A program made the translations under genes and the position numbers. A stretch of 50,698 bases of DNA, taken from contig JAIRNE010000040.1 of assembly GCA_031258205.1 (NCBI GenBank), forward strand, positions 1 to 50,698, in the 5' to 3' direction. This stretch comes from Campylobacteraceae bacterium (lineage in GTDB: Bacteria; Campylobacterota; Campylobacteria; Campylobacterales; Campylobacteraceae). Below, in pieces: positions 17,562 through 24,214 of this stretch (the stretch's first letter is position 1; the number at the start of each line of letters is the position of its first letter). The notes beneath the pieces were generated by a model. That model searched no databases and was not told the DNA's origin. It saw nothing but the letters and a program-made list of their open reading frames with translations.

Positions 17562-17774
17562 TTACTTTTTCAATTCGTAGATGGACTGTAACGTTTTTTG
17601 TATATACTTATTATTATCGTAGAAAAAATCTATAGCATTTTTTATATTCTTATCACACTCGTCAGCATGATTTTTATGGTACAAAAGAATAACTTTCACG
17701 CATTTAGCAACAAAAAATATTTTGATTATCTTGTCGCCCTGATCAACACCCCACAAATCTCTTATATCTCTCAT
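17562..17774 (-). CDS. Small phage protein before the primase (70 aa)
   Basis: MRDIRDLWGVDQGDKIIKIF is followed by a hydrophobic stretch (FFVAKCVKVILLYHKNH) and a Lys/Asn-rich helix. It overlaps the gene before it by four bases and stops next to the primase start. No family recognised. Confidence 0.5.
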   Translation of the reverse strand: MRDIRDLWGVDQGDKIIKIFFVAKCVKVILLYHKNHADECDKNIKNAIDFFYDNNKYIQKTLQSIYELKK

Positions 17775-18163
17775 TTTTCTAACTCCTCTATACTGAAAAG
17801 AAGCGGGTGAGTTCTTATGTATCTACTGATAGTATCCGCAACAACTCGCGCGTGTTGCGGGTTTTTGAAACTGAAGTTACGAATATTCATGTACTCACTC
17901 CATACACTTTTATTTGTTCTTTTTGAGATTTCTCTCGCTATCTCCTTTTCGTTTTTAAAGAAAAAAGGAGTTAAACTAAAGAAACTTCTCACTTTGTCGC
18001 TTTCAGGAAAAGTTATCCTGTCAGAGACAAAGACTTTTGTAACGCCACCGTCATCCATGAAGCGTCCTTCAAGTCCATGTTTTTTATCTTTATGACAAAG
18101 CTTCTGAAGCCTTGTCTTCGGGATATCAAACATGTAAGCCGCTTCTGCAAGTGGGACGTACAT
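17771..18163 (-). CDS. Early phage DNA-binding regulator (HTH at the N-terminus)
   Basis: 130 residues, the first gene of the minus-strand operon. The N-terminal 25 residues, MYVPLAEAAYMFDIPKTRLQ, read as a MerR/excisionase-like helix-turn-helix, followed by a beta wing (LEGRFMDDGGVTKVFVSD). The remainder is helical and basic (FKNEKEIAREISKRTNKSVWSEYM). A GGAGAG ribosome site lies seven bases before the ATG. It probably controls or assists replication; the exact role is not known. Confidence 0.6.
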   Translation of the reverse strand: MYVPLAEAAYMFDIPKTRLQKLCHKDKKHGLEGRFMDDGGVTKVFVSDRITFPESDKVRSFFSLTPFFFKNEKEIAREISKRTNKSVWSEYMNIRNFSFKNPQHARVVADTISRYIRTHPLLFSIEELEK

Positions 18164-18193
18164 CGTCTCTCCAATCTAAAGAACATAAAGAGA

Positions 18194-18221
18194 GGCTGTA
18201 GAGTGAATACAGCCCCTTTTT
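18194..18221 (+). terminator. Hairpin with T run, plus strand
   Basis: GGCTGTA and TACAGCC (18194-18200 and 18208-18214) form a seven-base stem with a seven-base loop, followed by CCTTTTT. In the plus direction this is a rho-independent terminator shape, although no plus-strand gene precedes it. In the minus direction it would be a hairpin in the leader of the early operon. Confidence 0.4.
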
Positions 18222-18224
18222 ATG

Positions 18225-18480
18225 CTCTTCAAAGTACACAAAACCCCCTTAAGTCGGGTCTAAAAAAAGGTTTTTGGTTTAACCTCCCCACCAAAAAAAG
18301 GGACATGTTCAGGAATGCCGTCTCCTTTGGCGAGCCTGCGATAGTCATGTCTTGTCTCCCTCGCTGGGCAACCGGCAAGACCACTTCTCTTGAGCGCTCA
18401 CCCGTAGCTGTATGCGGGCTTCTTTCTGTTTTTACGCCTCCATCCCAAGAGCGACTTAGGCAACCACACAAATGTGGAAA
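18225..18480 (-). other. G+C-rich structured leader between repressor and early operon
   Basis: The 471-base gap between the two divergent operons holds no convincing gene. Positions 18301-18420 are about 58% G+C by my count. Several hairpins can be drawn: CCACA/TGTGG at 18462-18475, CCCGTA/TGCGGG at 18401-18418, GTCTTG/CAAGAC at about 18349-18380, and TTTTTGGT/ACCAAAAA at about 18269-18295 followed on the minus strand by a U run. The heptamer GGCAACC occurs twice (about 18366 and 18459). This looks like an RNA leader or regulatory RNA of the early operon; see findings. Confidence 0.4.
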
Positions 18481-18499
18481 ATTTACCTACTCCTTATTG

Positions 18500-18528
18500 G
18501 AAATAGGGTATAATTATTAGTTAGTCAA
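18500..18528 (-). promoter_or_regulatory. Candidate early promoter of the minus-strand phage operon
   Basis: On the minus strand TTGACT (18523-18528) and TATTTC (18500-18505) are separated by 17 bases. Transcription from here would run about 330 bases before the first gene at 18163. The element overlaps the -10 box of the candidate repressor promoter. Confidence 0.4.
18509..18514 (+). promoter_or_regulatory. TATAAT -10 element of the repressor promoter
   Basis: A perfect TATAAT preceded by GGG, about 115 bases before the TTG start of the repressor. The -35 region is weak, which is normal in Campylobacterota. It implies a long leader that contains the two AGATGTTTTGT repeats. Confidence 0.45.
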
Positions 18529-18550
18529 AAAAACATACATATACAAAGTC

Positions 18551-18583
18551 AGATGTTTTGTCTAACTTTTGTAGATGTTTTGT
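18551..18583. promoter_or_regulatory. Candidate repressor operators (two AGATGTTTTGT direct repeats)
   Basis: The 11-mer AGATGTTTTGT is repeated exactly at 18551-18561 and 18573-18583. The spacing is 22 bases, or two helical turns, and a partial third copy (AGATGT) follows at 18585. The repeats lie in the repressor leader, where a CI-like protein would autoregulate. No binding evidence; position and spacing only. Confidence 0.4.
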
Positions 18584-18634
18584 AGATGTAATGGTAGTGT
18601 AAAAAATATTTTTTGTCAAGGGTAGAGATAAATT

Positions 18635-19174
18635 TTGAGTAATATTAAAGATATTTTAGAGAGATTAATGTCTCATTATAAAGTTGGGACATATGTAGAA
18701 TTAGCTAAAAAAATAGGAGTTGTAGAGACCACCATCTCGCAATGGAAACAAAGAGAAAAAATTCCAAAACGTAACCTTTATAGAATAGCCAACAAAGAAA
18801 ACATCTCTTACGAGTGGCTCATAAACGGCGAAGGCACAAAAGAGACAAGTACGGCAGCAGCGCATGAAATAGCTCCGATATTCGGATTTCATATCCCCGA
18901 GCTGACTAAGTCGGTTAAAATATATACTGCAGATAGCTTACGCATGTCTCCGTCCATTAAGCAAACCGACAAACTGCTGGTTGATGAATCAAAAACGGAA
19001 ATTATAAGCGGACGCGTATATATGCTAAGAGGTACAGACTTTACGATTTTTCCCGCACGGCTCTTTGAAACCGAGACAGGCGTTGTAGTAAGATATGACA
19101 ATACAAAATACAAAGAAGAAAAAATGAACTATGAGATATTAGGGCAGGTTTTCTATATTTTACGGGAAATATAA
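18635..19174 (+). CDS. CI-like phage repressor without the usual S24 catalytic residues
   Basis: 179 residues, starting at TTG with an AGGG site upstream. An N-terminal XRE-type HTH (about 8-62) contains TYVELAKKIGVVETTISQWK, the pattern of lambda-type repressors. The C-terminal half follows the LexA/S24 fold (about 95-178) with MSPSIKQTDKLLVD. In cleavable repressors a Ser precedes Met in SMEPT, and a Lys follows in the VKR segment. Here the residue before Met is Arg and no Lys stands in FTIFPARL, so RecA-stimulated self-cleavage looks lost. It is transcribed away from the lytic operon and presumably keeps it silent. Confidence 0.8.
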   Translation: MSNIKDILERLMSHYKVGTYVELAKKIGVVETTISQWKQREKIPKRNLYRIANKENISYEWLINGEGTKETSTAAAHEIAPIFGFHIPELTKSVKIYTADSLRMSPSIKQTDKLLVDESKTEIISGRVYMLRGTDFTIFPARLFETETGVVVRYDNTKYKEEKMNYEILGQVFYILREI

Positions 19175-19246
19175 AATAAGACTGAGTATAAAAACGATAA
19201 GACCAAGCAAGAGTCTTACTTTAAACCAATAGGGCATGCTTGTGAA

Positions 19247-19804
19247 TTATTTTATCTGCGGCATATCATCTTTGGAAGCTGGACCGCAAAGCGCTACAAG
19301 GTCATGTTCTATTTTTTTGTCTCTATCTTCTTTCATTTTTACTTTCGCCTCTTTGCAGGTTGTCCATTTGTCCGTCTTGCCAAGCAGATAGTCAAGCCTT
19401 TCAAAAAACAGTTCATAAATGTATTTACCAAGCACATCGTCTTTGCCCGAACCAATAAGCAAGCCAGGACTGGCTTCTCTTTTTAGCGAAATACTGACCG
19501 TTGAATCGTTATCGTTCACAGCGACTTCCCAATAGTCGGTTCCTGCTGCTGCCGAGAGAAAACCAAACGATATCCAATCTCTTGCCGCCAAAAGAGTATT
19601 GTTAGCGTACTCAAATTTAAATCCGTCATAAGCAAGGGTAAGCACTTTTTCACCGGCTTTAAGAATCTCATCTTTTGGGATATTTTCGTATATTCTAACA
19701 GTTGCCGGTTTATCCTCATCCGGCAGTTGCACAGCAGGTAATTTTATCAGTGCGCATCCATTCATTAAAAATGATAAACCCACCATCAATAAAACTTTTT
19801 TCAT
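19247..19804 (-). CDS. Prophage-carried lipoprotein
   Basis: 185 residues from MKKVLLMVGLSFLMNGC, a lipoprotein signal with Cys at about 17. A longer frame to 19846 has no ribosome site; AGGA lies just before the chosen ATG. The mature protein is mixed alpha/beta, with VRIYENIPKDEILKAGEKVLTLA and FLSAAAGTDYWEVAVNDNDS, and a Lys-rich end with two Cys. No known domain recognised. It has its own extended -10 promoter and sits beside the repressor, so it may be expressed in the lysogen and change the cell surface, for example to block other phages. That role is inference. Confidence 0.7.
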   Translation of the reverse strand: MKKVLLMVGLSFLMNGCALIKLPAVQLPDEDKPATVRIYENIPKDEILKAGEKVLTLAYDGFKFEYANNTLLAARDWISFGFLSAAAGTDYWEVAVNDNDSTVSISLKREASPGLLIGSGKDDVLGKYIYELFFERLDYLLGKTDKWTTCKEAKVKMKEDRDKKIEHDLVALCGPASKDDMPQIK

Positions 19805-19824
19805 ATCAAAATCCTCATAAATGC

Positions 19825-19836
19825 GAAAGTATAGCA
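19825..19836 (-). promoter_or_regulatory. Extended -10 promoter of the lipoprotein gene
   Basis: On the minus strand TGCTATACT: TATACT at 19828-19833 preceded by TGn, about 24 bases before the ATG. The spacing fits transcription starting just ahead of the ribosome site. Confidence 0.45.
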
Positions 19837-19956
19837 TAATTATCAAATGCGTGCGGATATATTAACCAAAACTATCTTAAGCTATTAAAAAGAAATATAA
19901 TTTTATACTTGCACCATGAAATAGATGACGTCAAATATGCCGTCTCTATACTCTTC

Positions 19957-20296
19957 TTTTTTGATAACCGTTATTGTAACGGTTGTAACGGATTGTAACG
20001 GATGCACCGTTACAAGATTTACCCCCTATTTTACGCGCTTCCAGACAATAAAAAATGCTTGTAACGGTTCTTCCCTCGCGTACGCGCGCGAGGGAATTTT
20101 TTATCTCTTTTTTTATTTCTTAATTTCTCCTTATTTTTTGTCTGCCTCTTTTTATATATTTATTTTTTTTCCTAATATAAAAAAATAACCGTTACAAAGT
20201 TACAAAGTATAAAGAAAGCCGATTTTATAGGAGTATTTTTGTAACGGTTATCCGTTACAATCCGTTACAACCGTAACACGATAACTGTTATCAAAA
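19957..20296. repeat. Dyad-symmetric array of nine TTGTAACGG nonamers, possible replication origin
   Basis: Nine exact copies of TTGTAACGG lie within 297 bases: forward at 19974, 19983, 19993, 20059 and 20239; reverse at 20007, 20189, 20252 and 20262. The outer copies build two inverted arms, 19979-20015 and 20239-20274, identical but for two or three bases. Weaker symmetry extends to 19957 and 20296 through GATAAC..TTAT. The centre holds a strong hairpin and a very T-rich tract (20101-20188) like an unwinding element. Iterons plus an AT-rich tract fit an origin bound by the P4-type primase-helicase; operators or a transposon-derived miniature element are alternatives. The rest of 19,805-20,559 is AT-rich and holds nothing I can name. 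Confidence 0.8.
20071..20102 (+). terminator. Strong rho-independent terminator inside the nonamer array
   Basis: TTCCCTCGCG (20071-20080) pairs fully with CGCGAGGGAA (20087-20096) around a six-base loop and is followed by TTTTTT. No gene lies upstream on this strand, so it would end a short RNA started within the array or protect the A/T-rich tract from transcription. Confidence 0.65.
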
Positions 20297-20559
20297 ATTG
20301 TAGCAAAGTCCTATTTACCGACACTAAAAAAATAACAAATGATACTAATTATCAAAGATAGTAATAAAAACGAAAAATGTCTATTTTAGTTAAATATGAG
20401 TTTTCAAGATTTGAATATATAACTTTTAAGAAATATTTTATATTTTTAAAAAAGTCCGATTTTGGTTAAATTTTTGATTTTCAAAAAAACCAGCCAAAAT
20501 ATACAACTTTTTTTGCAAAAAATATTATAATATACAAAACACAACGAAGAGGACATAAA

Positions 20560-20805
20560 ATGAAACTGTTATTATCGCTTTTAAAGCGTACTGTTTTTTG
20601 TTATGTTATAGACCTTGACGATGATCGCTTGTCAGATGATGGCGAAGCATTATATGAGGAAGATACAGCTCTTGCATCAATAACACGAGAATTAGAGGAA
20701 CAAGCATTGCAAGATTTGTTTACCTATAACATAAATGACAGCAGATTCAACAATTGCGTTTTTAAAAAACGCAATGGAAAATATTATGTTGTTAAAAAGG
20801 ATTGA
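20560..20805 (+). CDS. Small prophage protein sharing the scaffold leader sequence
   Basis: 81 residues, with GAGGAC close before the ATG and TATAAT-like sequence at about 20526-20535. Residues 1-35 (MKLLLSLLKRTVFCYVIDLD and onward) match the first 35 of the scaffold at 7084 with one gap: MKL..L.K...F..VID.DD...SD.GE.L...D. The DNA also begins the same (ATGAAACTGTT). After that the two differ; here a helical acidic part and NNCVFKKRNGKYYVVKKD follow. It is the last gene before the presumed attachment site. The function is unknown; either a duplicated leader module or a decoy/assembly modulator. Confidence 0.55.
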   Translation: MKLLLSLLKRTVFCYVIDLDDDRLSDDGEALYEEDTALASITRELEEQALQDLFTYNINDSRFNNCVFKKRNGKYYVVKKD

Positions 20806-20888
20806 TGTAATTTTTTATGGTCTCTATTATGGTCTTTTTTTATTGTTTTTATCTATAGAAATACGATATATAGGCTATTTCCAAATCA

Positions 20889-20912
20889 GTTCAAGTCCCG
20901 TCACCCCGACCA
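20889..20912 (+). other. tRNA 3'-end fragment, likely right attachment site (attR)
   Basis: Contains TTCAAGT as T-loop, a T-stem 3' strand CCCGT, an acceptor strand CACCCCG, discriminator A and CCA, followed by a T run. The 5' part of a tRNA is missing: the bases before the T-loop cannot pair with CCCGT. The implied 5' acceptor CGGGGTG suits bacterial tRNA-Pro. A copied tRNA 3' end is the classic footprint of integration into a tRNA gene. The orientation places the intact tRNA to the left, outside the window, and makes everything left of here part of the element. Confidence 0.65.
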
Positions 20913-20980
20913 TTTTTTGCATATATGTCTCAAAGCGAAAACCTTATCCGCTTTTCATAAAGATTTTCAATAGATAAAAA

Positions 20981-21736
20981 TTATTCACATGCTGTCTGCG
21001 TTTTATGTCTTATCGGACCGTTTCCATGTCCCAAATCGGGAGCGTTTTTTATGGCGTTATATATATAATTTTTACTGTTTTGTATCGCATCGTCCAATGT
21101 AAATCCAAGCGCAAGATTGCATGTTATTGCCATAGAGTAAGTGCAGCCGCTGCCATGCGTGTTGGCTTTTTGCGCAAACGGCGTCTCATAATCCCTTGCA
21201 AAACTGCCTTTCAAAAAAAGCCTGTCCACCGCTACGGCGCTATCGGGAAATATATTTTTTATCAAAAAATTACATTTTGGAAGTTTCGCGTCCGTATTGG
21301 TGCAAAGTCCGAAATATTCAGCCTCAAAATGATTTGGCGTAACTATATCGGCTAACGTAAAAAGCTTTGTCAAAGCCGTTTTTGCGTCATCGTCCAACAG
21401 TTTTGAACCCGCGCGCGAAATGGCTACGGGATCTAATACTATCGGTTTGCCAAAGTTTTTTAAGATATCTGCCAATGCGTTTGCCGTTTCATAGTTTCCG
21501 AGCATGCCGATTTTTACCGCGCTTATGTCAAAATCGCTAAGTACCGTTTCGATTTGCTTGATGATAAACTCTGTTTTTACGCCCAAAACGCCGGCTACTC
21601 CTTGCGTATTTTGCGCAGTGAGCGCGGTAATTGCGCTCGCGGCAAACACTCCGTGCGCCTCTGCCGTTTTTATATCCGCTTGTATGCCCGCACCTCCGCC
21701 GCTGTCCGAACCCGCTATCGTCAATACTGTTTTCAT
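20981..21736 (-). CDS. thiD: Hydroxymethylpyrimidine / phosphomethylpyrimidine kinase
   Basis: 251 residues. Phosphorylates HMP and HMP-phosphate to HMP-diphosphate for thiamine synthesis in the cytoplasm. The start MKTVLTIAGSDSGGGAGIQA is the family signature, followed by AVKIGMLG, VLDPVAISRAGSKLL, TPNHFEAE and near the C-terminus HGSGCTYS, with the anion-hole Gly residues and catalytic Cys. The length is typical. It is the first host gene right of the element and stands alone here, with no other thi gene beside it. Confidence 0.95.
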   Translation of the reverse strand: MKTVLTIAGSDSGGGAGIQADIKTAEAHGVFAASAITALTAQNTQGVAGVLGVKTEFIIKQIETVLSDFDISAVKIGMLGNYETANALADILKNFGKPIVLDPVAISRAGSKLLDDDAKTALTKLFTLADIVTPNHFEAEYFGLCTNTDAKLPKCNFLIKNIFPDSAVAVDRLFLKGSFARDYETPFAQKANTHGSGCTYSMAITCNLALGFTLDDAIQNSKNYIYNAIKNAPDLGHGNGPIRHKTQTACE

Positions 21737-21824
21737 GCCGCTCCGATGAGAGAATTTGAAAATGATAACCGCGAACCGCTTAAAATCCTATAATTTTACG
21801 CTTTTAAAATAATAGCTGCTTTAA

Positions 21825-22001
21825 CCGATATATTTTATTGAGCTGTCCGATTGTGAATATATAAAAAAGGCAATAGATGAAAAATTTATCCCTATAGTAC
21901 AAAACCTAAAACAATATAATTTTTTAGAAGTGAAAAGCAATTTAAATTTTAAGATAATAAAAACACAAAAGCGCAATATTGAGGTGATAGATGAATTATG
22001 A
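21825..22001 (+). pseudogene. Possible C-terminal remnant of an unknown gene
   Basis: A frame of 58 codons without any ATG, GTG or TTG start. It reads FIELSDCEYIKKAIDEKFIP and ends KRNIEVIDEL at a TGA overlapping the start of the next ORF. The composition is protein-like (Lys/Ile/Asn-rich, regular hydrophobic spacing). It could be the tail of a gene whose 5' end was lost. Chance cannot be ruled out. Confidence 0.3.
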
Positions 22002-22362
22002 GTTAATGTTTTTTTGCGTTTTTGTTTTTCTTGTTTCTCTCTCTTTAATAAAGACCACTTATAACAGTAGCAAGAAACAAACCTATATAATTAACAATAT
22101 CAGGAAGCTCAAACATTTTAATAACCTTAAAAGAAATTATAACAATATATCACAAAATGTGGCAGGAAAATTTCAATCGCTTGAAATATTGAGAAATTAC
22201 CACATTCAACGACATAATTTAACGTTTGAAGCTAATATAACCAATGCGGCGTCTTTTTTCGCGGTAACAGCGGTAAATTGCCGACATTTTTTATTATCTG
22301 CAAACGAACTTTATCATGCATGTAGTTTCGCTTTTTATCGCAATATTTATTGTATGGATTAA
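21991..22362 (+). CDS. Unknown small membrane-anchored protein (123 aa)
   Basis: A GAGG ribosome site lies just before the ATG. The first 20 residues (MNYELMFFCVFVFLVSLSLI) form one membrane segment, then come Asn/Lys-rich residues (NNIRKLKHFNNLKRNYNNIS). The last 40 residues, with several Cys, look less like a natural domain and may be out of frame. It lies in a short AT-rich gap convergent with murB, next to a gene remnant, so it may be decaying. No family recognised. Confidence 0.35.
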   Translation: MNYELMFFCVFVFLVSLSLIKTTYNSSKKQTYIINNIRKLKHFNNLKRNYNNISQNVAGKFQSLEILRNYHIQRHNLTFEANITNAASFFAVTAVNCRHFLLSANELYHACSFAFYRNIYCMD

Positions 22363-22366
22363 TGCT

Positions 22367-23140
22367 CTAACGCACTATCTCTATTTCCAATTCCAATCTA
22401 ATGCCAAATTTCTCAAAGACAGCCCTTCTTGCCTCGTCTATAAGAGTTATCGCCTCTTCGTAGATACCGCCTCCCAGATTTACTAAAAAATTCGCATGCA
22501 TGTCGCTAAACGCCATATTTCCAACGCGCTTTCCTTTAAATCCCGCCGCCTCCAACAGCCGTGCGGCAAAATCATTCGGCGGATTTTTAAAACAACTCCC
22601 CGCGCTTGGCAAATTCGGCTGATTATTTCTCATATTTTTAAATATCTCAACCAATGCGTAGTCAAACCCCTCTTTTTTTTCAAAAACCGCTTCAAATATC
22701 ACCCCTTTGATGCCGCTTTTTCTATAACTAAAATCTATACTGTTTTTTGCTCTCCTTGCGCCGTCTATCAGCGCGTTTATAAGATTGTCCGATATGCAAA
22801 ACTCTTTTAATCCCGCGTTCATTTTGACAATACCGCCCATAGAGCCCGGTAGTTTTTGCAGCAATTCAAACCCTTTTAAATTATGTTTTTTAGCATAACT
22901 CAAAACTTTTCCGCCGCTTGCTGCCGCGCCCACATGTACGCCCTCTTTATCTTCAAATATATAATCAAATTTTTTGGAGAGTATGGCAAGAGGAGGCGGA
23001 TTTGGCGAAACTAAAAGGTTATTTGCGCCGCCTATCAAAAAAAAGCCTTCTGGGATTTTACATACTTCGTCTATCTCCCAAACTTCAACTTTTGGTCCTA
23101 TTTTGATACTTGAAAATTTAGAAAAATCAATCTCTCTCAT
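22367..23140 (-). CDS. murB: UDP-N-acetylenolpyruvoylglucosamine reductase
   Basis: 257 residues. Reduces UDP-GlcNAc-enolpyruvate to UDP-MurNAc with NADPH and FAD in peptidoglycan synthesis. FAD-binding signatures are GGANNLLV (about 37-44) and LPGSMGGIVKMNAG (about 98-111). The catalytic Tyr/Arg lie in FSYRKSGI, the proton-donating Ser in AGSCFKNP, and a C-terminal Glu in LELEIEIV. It is shorter than the Escherichia coli enzyme, as usual for Campylobacterota. It is on the same strand as mqnD, with a 40-base gap. Confidence 0.95.
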   Translation of the reverse strand: MREIDFSKFSSIKIGPKVEVWEIDEVCKIPEGFFLIGGANNLLVSPNPPPLAILSKKFDYIFEDKEGVHVGAAASGGKVLSYAKKHNLKGFELLQKLPGSMGGIVKMNAGLKEFCISDNLINALIDGARRAKNSIDFSYRKSGIKGVIFEAVFEKKEGFDYALVEIFKNMRNNQPNLPSAGSCFKNPPNDFAARLLEAAGFKGKRVGNMAFSDMHANFLVNLGGGIYEEAITLIDEARRAVFEKFGIRLELEIEIVR

Positions 23141-23182
23141 ATATATATGTCCCGCATCAATTTATTGCGCATAACGCCGCTC

Positions 23183-24043
23183 TCATGAATATCTGTCCTT
23201 TTTATACTCAAGCGGTATCAAATAGTCCCGACATCGGATTTGCTCGTCATAAAAACCGGCGTTAAAACCTATCTCAAAAAGTCTGTCCACAGCGTCCAAC
23301 TGCTTTTCATCCATGTTTACGGATTTATCGTTTGCATAAAGATTAAGATATTTTTCAAGTTTTATCTCATCTACGCGCACCAAATTTCGCTCCAAAAGCA
23401 TATTTGAGAGCTGTTTTTTGCATTTAACGGCTGTTAAAACCGCGTTAGTCAGCATCTCTTCGCATTCGCATGCGCGCAAAAGCGGCATTGAACGCCGCAA
23501 CGCCATACCGCCAAGCGGCAGCGGTAAATCGCTTTTAGCAAAACTAATCCACATATCCCAAATCTCCCGCTCCACTTCAAGAGTATCGTCAAAACTTAAA
23601 ATACTCTCATGTATCAGCACGCCGGCATCCGCCTCGCCGCTTAAAACCGCGTTTTCAATATCTAAAAAGTTTTTATAGATAATGCGCGCATCAGGATACG
23701 CGGCGCGAAACAGTAGCGCATTTGTCGTATGCGCACCGCTGAGAGCGGCTTTGAAATTGCGCTTTAATTTCGTACCTTTTTTTTTGATTAGTTTTGGACC
23801 ATACCCTTCGCCGAAACTCACAGCCGTACGCAAAAGCGCGTAATCGTCTCTTATTAAAGGATAAAGAGCGAAACTTATCGCGCTCACGTCATAAGCGCCT
23901 TTTAGAGCTTCGTCATTTAATGTTTGTATGTCAAGCGCGTGATTTTCAAATTTCAAATTCCCGTCAACCCAGCCAAATTTAATAGCATAATACATAAAAA
24001 TATCATCTGCATCCGGCGAGTGAGCAAGCTGCAATATCTTCAA
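23183..24043 (-). CDS. mqnD: 1,4-dihydroxy-6-naphthoate synthase of the futalosine pathway
   Basis: About 286 residues from a TTG at 24043 that has AAAAGGA upstream and gives the usual start KILQLAHSPDADDIFMYYAI. A longer frame to 24103 adds 20 basic residues unlike the family. MqnD converts cyclic dehypoxanthinyl futalosine to the naphthoate precursor of menaquinone. Other recognisable parts are YDVSAISFALYPLI, TTNALLFRAAYPDARI, EADAGVLIHE and LPLPLGGMALRR, in the order of the periplasmic-binding-like fold. The pathway is characteristic of Campylobacterota. No other mqn gene is in the window. Confidence 0.92.
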   Translation of the reverse strand: MKILQLAHSPDADDIFMYYAIKFGWVDGNLKFENHALDIQTLNDEALKGAYDVSAISFALYPLIRDDYALLRTAVSFGEGYGPKLIKKKGTKLKRNFKAALSGAHTTNALLFRAAYPDARIIYKNFLDIENAVLSGEADAGVLIHESILSFDDTLEVEREIWDMWISFAKSDLPLPLGGMALRRSMPLLRACECEEMLTNAVLTAVKCKKQLSNMLLERNLVRVDEIKLEKYLNLYANDKSVNMDEKQLDAVDRLFEIGFNAGFYDEQIRCRDYLIPLEYKKDRYS

Positions 24044-24214
24044 AACAGTTCCTTTTATATGTTTAGAACGCATGCGCGTCCTATGGATGCGACATTGTAT
24101 CAAAAAGATAATTAAAGAAGCGGTTTTATAAAACTTTCAATATAGAGTTATGAAATATTTACAATCTTGTATTATAAATCCAACGGTATTTTTTTAAACA
24201 CATGGAGTTAGAAA

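Noticed and set aside
18229-18471. Minus-strand frame of 80 codons in the leader before the early operon
   Set aside because: Unusual amino acid use, start at a TTG with poor context, and hairpins throughout. It looks like structured RNA read as protein.
19160-19237. Minus-strand frame of 25 codons with a hydrophobic stretch (MPYWFKVRLLLG...) between lipoprotein and repressor
   Set aside because: Could be a tiny membrane peptide, but no good ribosome site and it overlaps the end of the repressor; too short to support.
19925-20188. Plus-strand frame of 87 codons across the left half of the nonamer array
   Set aside because: Its codons are made of the repeats, the terminator stem and a T-rich tract; no ribosome site, and the composition is that of the DNA structure rather than a protein.
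19957-20296. Insertion sequence or simple miniature transposon
   Set aside because: The inverted arms would suit one, but they are built of internal repeats, there is no clear target duplication at the ends and no transposase. Kept only as an alternative to an origin.
20735-20977. Plus-strand frame of 80 codons running through the tRNA fragment
   Set aside because: It reads through the gene at 20560 in another frame and through the tRNA 3' end; chance frame.
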